Shown here: piece after piece, positions 4,806 through 5,535 of the stretch
Layout of the letters: each line of letters opens with the position of its first letter
Numbering within the stretch: position 1 is the stretch's first letter
Source: Candidatus Methanovirga meridionalis
Lineage (GTDB): Archaea > Methanobacteriota > Methanobacteria > Methanobacteriales > Methanobacteriaceae
DNA: 5,535 bases
Assembly: GCA_031289325.1 (NCBI GenBank)
Contig: JAITPS010000236.1
Location: 1 to 5,535 of the forward strand
Direction: 5' to 3'
Notes under the pieces: generated by a model
Databases searched by the model: none
The model's input: only the letters and a program-made list of their open reading frames with translations
What the model was told of the DNA's origin: nothing
Translations under genes and position numbers: made by a program

Positions 4806-5273
4806 TTAATTTTCACTAAATATTTGTTCAAGTTCATCAAGATCCATCTGCTTTTCTTTCTCAAGAGAAACTTCTTTAGGATTTTTTAAAGCATCTGAAA
4901 CATCATCCAATAATTTATATTCACTTTCCATTTGGTGAAACCCTTCTCTTGGACCGTGTCTGTGACCTCTACATCTTCTTGGATCTCCAATTGGAAAGCC
5001 TCTATCTCTTGAGAATAAATTATATGGATCTAATTTCCTAACTTCTTTAACAACATTTAAAACATCTTCCTCTTTTCCACTTACCATAGCACCATAACAT
5101 GTTAATTTAGTGGTTACGGGTAAGCCTAAAAGATGAATATAATTAACTACTTCACTTTCACTAACCTCAGCTTTAGGACCTAAAATAATCATTCGAGTAA
5201 TATTATCTGGATCCATATCCTGCGAATTTAAATCAGCACTTGCACAAACATTTACACATACATTATTTGCCAT
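4806..5273 (-). CDS. mmp6: Methanogenesis marker protein 6
   Basis: A 155-residue soluble protein matching the MMP6 family: TRMIILGPKAEVSESEVVNY (26-45), then LPVTTKLTCYGAMVSG (51-66), LDPYNLFSRDRGFPIGDPRR (81-100) and CRGHRHGPREGFHQME (101-116), followed by an acidic, probably helical tail (about 130-155). Cys59 and Cys101 lie in the most family-like blocks; Cys6 and Cys10 form a CxxxC near the N-terminus. Cys101, His104, His106 and His113 could form a metal site, but this is inferred. No enzymatic function is established for the family. ATG 5273 is preceded by GGTG with 6 nt spacing, part of the archaeal anti-Shine-Dalgarno complement, and a TATA box stands at the right distance. An internal Met at residue 20 is a less likely start. 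It is first in the cluster and separated from mmp5 by 276 bp. Confidence 0.92.
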   Translation of the reverse strand: MANNVCVNVCASADLNSQDMDPDNITRMIILGPKAEVSESEVVNYIHLLGLPVTTKLTCYGAMVSGKEEDVLNVVKEVRKLDPYNLFSRDRGFPIGDPRRCRGHRHGPREGFHQMESEYKLLDDVSDALKNPKEVSLEKEKQMDLDELEQIFSEN

Positions 5274-5305
5274 ATTTCACACCATAATATGTTTAAATTT
5301 TTAAA

Positions 5306-5313
5306 TATATAAA
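5306..5313 (-). promoter_or_regulatory. TATA box (box A) of mmp6 and probably the whole mmp cluster
   Basis: The minus strand reads TTTATATA within AATAAATTTATATATTTA, an excellent methanogen box A. A start site about 25 nt downstream falls near 5284, giving a leader of about 10 nt with the GGTG ribosome site (5283-5280) at its very 5' end. This is the best promoter candidate in the window. Confidence 0.55.
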
Positions 5314-5535
5314 TTTATTATACATATTCATTATAGTAAAGTTCTTAAATTTTAAACGATAAATTTTTTATTAAATTATTCAATTTCAAATATCAGTTTA
5401 TAAAAATATATAATTTTAGATGATTTCCAAAAACCTATTTTTAGTATTACTTTTTTCTACTTTATAAAATTTTCGTGACATGATAATCATAAATTTTTCA
5501 TTCACATTCCATTATTCATTTCTTTAATCATGTTT
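5314..5535. other. AT-rich region upstream of the mmp6 promoter, no gene seen
   Basis: No credible gene was found on either strand. A minus-strand open stretch of 24 codons (5490-5416, beginning MIIMSRKF) has no Shine-Dalgarno and no recognisable product. The string aaagttcttaaatttt near 5338-5353 resembles the head of the composite element, but the likeness is not sustained. A TATA-like run (aaaatatataatttt, about 5402-5416) could serve either strand. The window ends before the next gene. Confidence 0.5.

Noticed and set aside
5416..5490. Minus-strand 24-codon small gene upstream of mmp6
   Set aside because: No Shine-Dalgarno and no recognisable sequence; frames this short are expected by chance.

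Overview
The window looks like part of the chromosome of a methanogenic archaeon, most likely order Methanobacteriales and Methanobrevibacter-like. Four of its five genes belong to the methanogenesis-marker families found only in organisms with methyl-coenzyme M reductase (MCR). The DNA is very AT-rich, the spacers are almost pure A/T, and the promoters and ribosome-binding sites are archaeal in type (TTTATATA boxes; GGAGG or GGTG motifs). All five genes are read from the minus strand. No tRNA, rRNA, CRISPR array, transposase or integrase was found.

In transcription order (right to left): 5535-5274 is AT-rich upstream DNA with a good TATA box for mmp6. mmp6 (5273-4806) follows. A 276-bp spacer (4805-4530) then holds a 16-bp minisatellite and a possible second promoter. 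Next come mmp5 (4529-4080), mmp15 (4076-2841; TTG start, 3 nt after the mmp5 stop, with its Shine-Dalgarno inside the end of mmp5) and mmp17 (2794-2240). About 790 bp without a credible gene (2239-1452) contains tandem repeats and, at its left end, promoter and operator-like sites. A single MacB/FtsX-type ABC transporter permease (1415-294) follows. The left 293 bp hold more of the same repeats, ending in five perfect 20-bp units at the window edge.

mmp6-mmp5-mmp15-mmp17 is probably one functional set. MMP17 is known from the ATP-dependent MCR activation machinery. MMP15 is an ATPase related to the activators of 2-hydroxyacyl-CoA dehydratases, and MMP5 and MMP6 are conserved Cys-containing proteins of unknown function. 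The inferred common theme is ATP-driven low-potential electron transfer or cofactor handling for MCR. The permease looks unrelated; its ATPase partner is not in the window.

The most unusual non-coding feature is a composite AT-rich element present in three same-strand copies (about 81-217, 1584-1830, 1831-2129). Each copy has a different internal segment expanded in tandem (20, 22 or 30 bp). Two of the copies flank the permease gene and its promoter.
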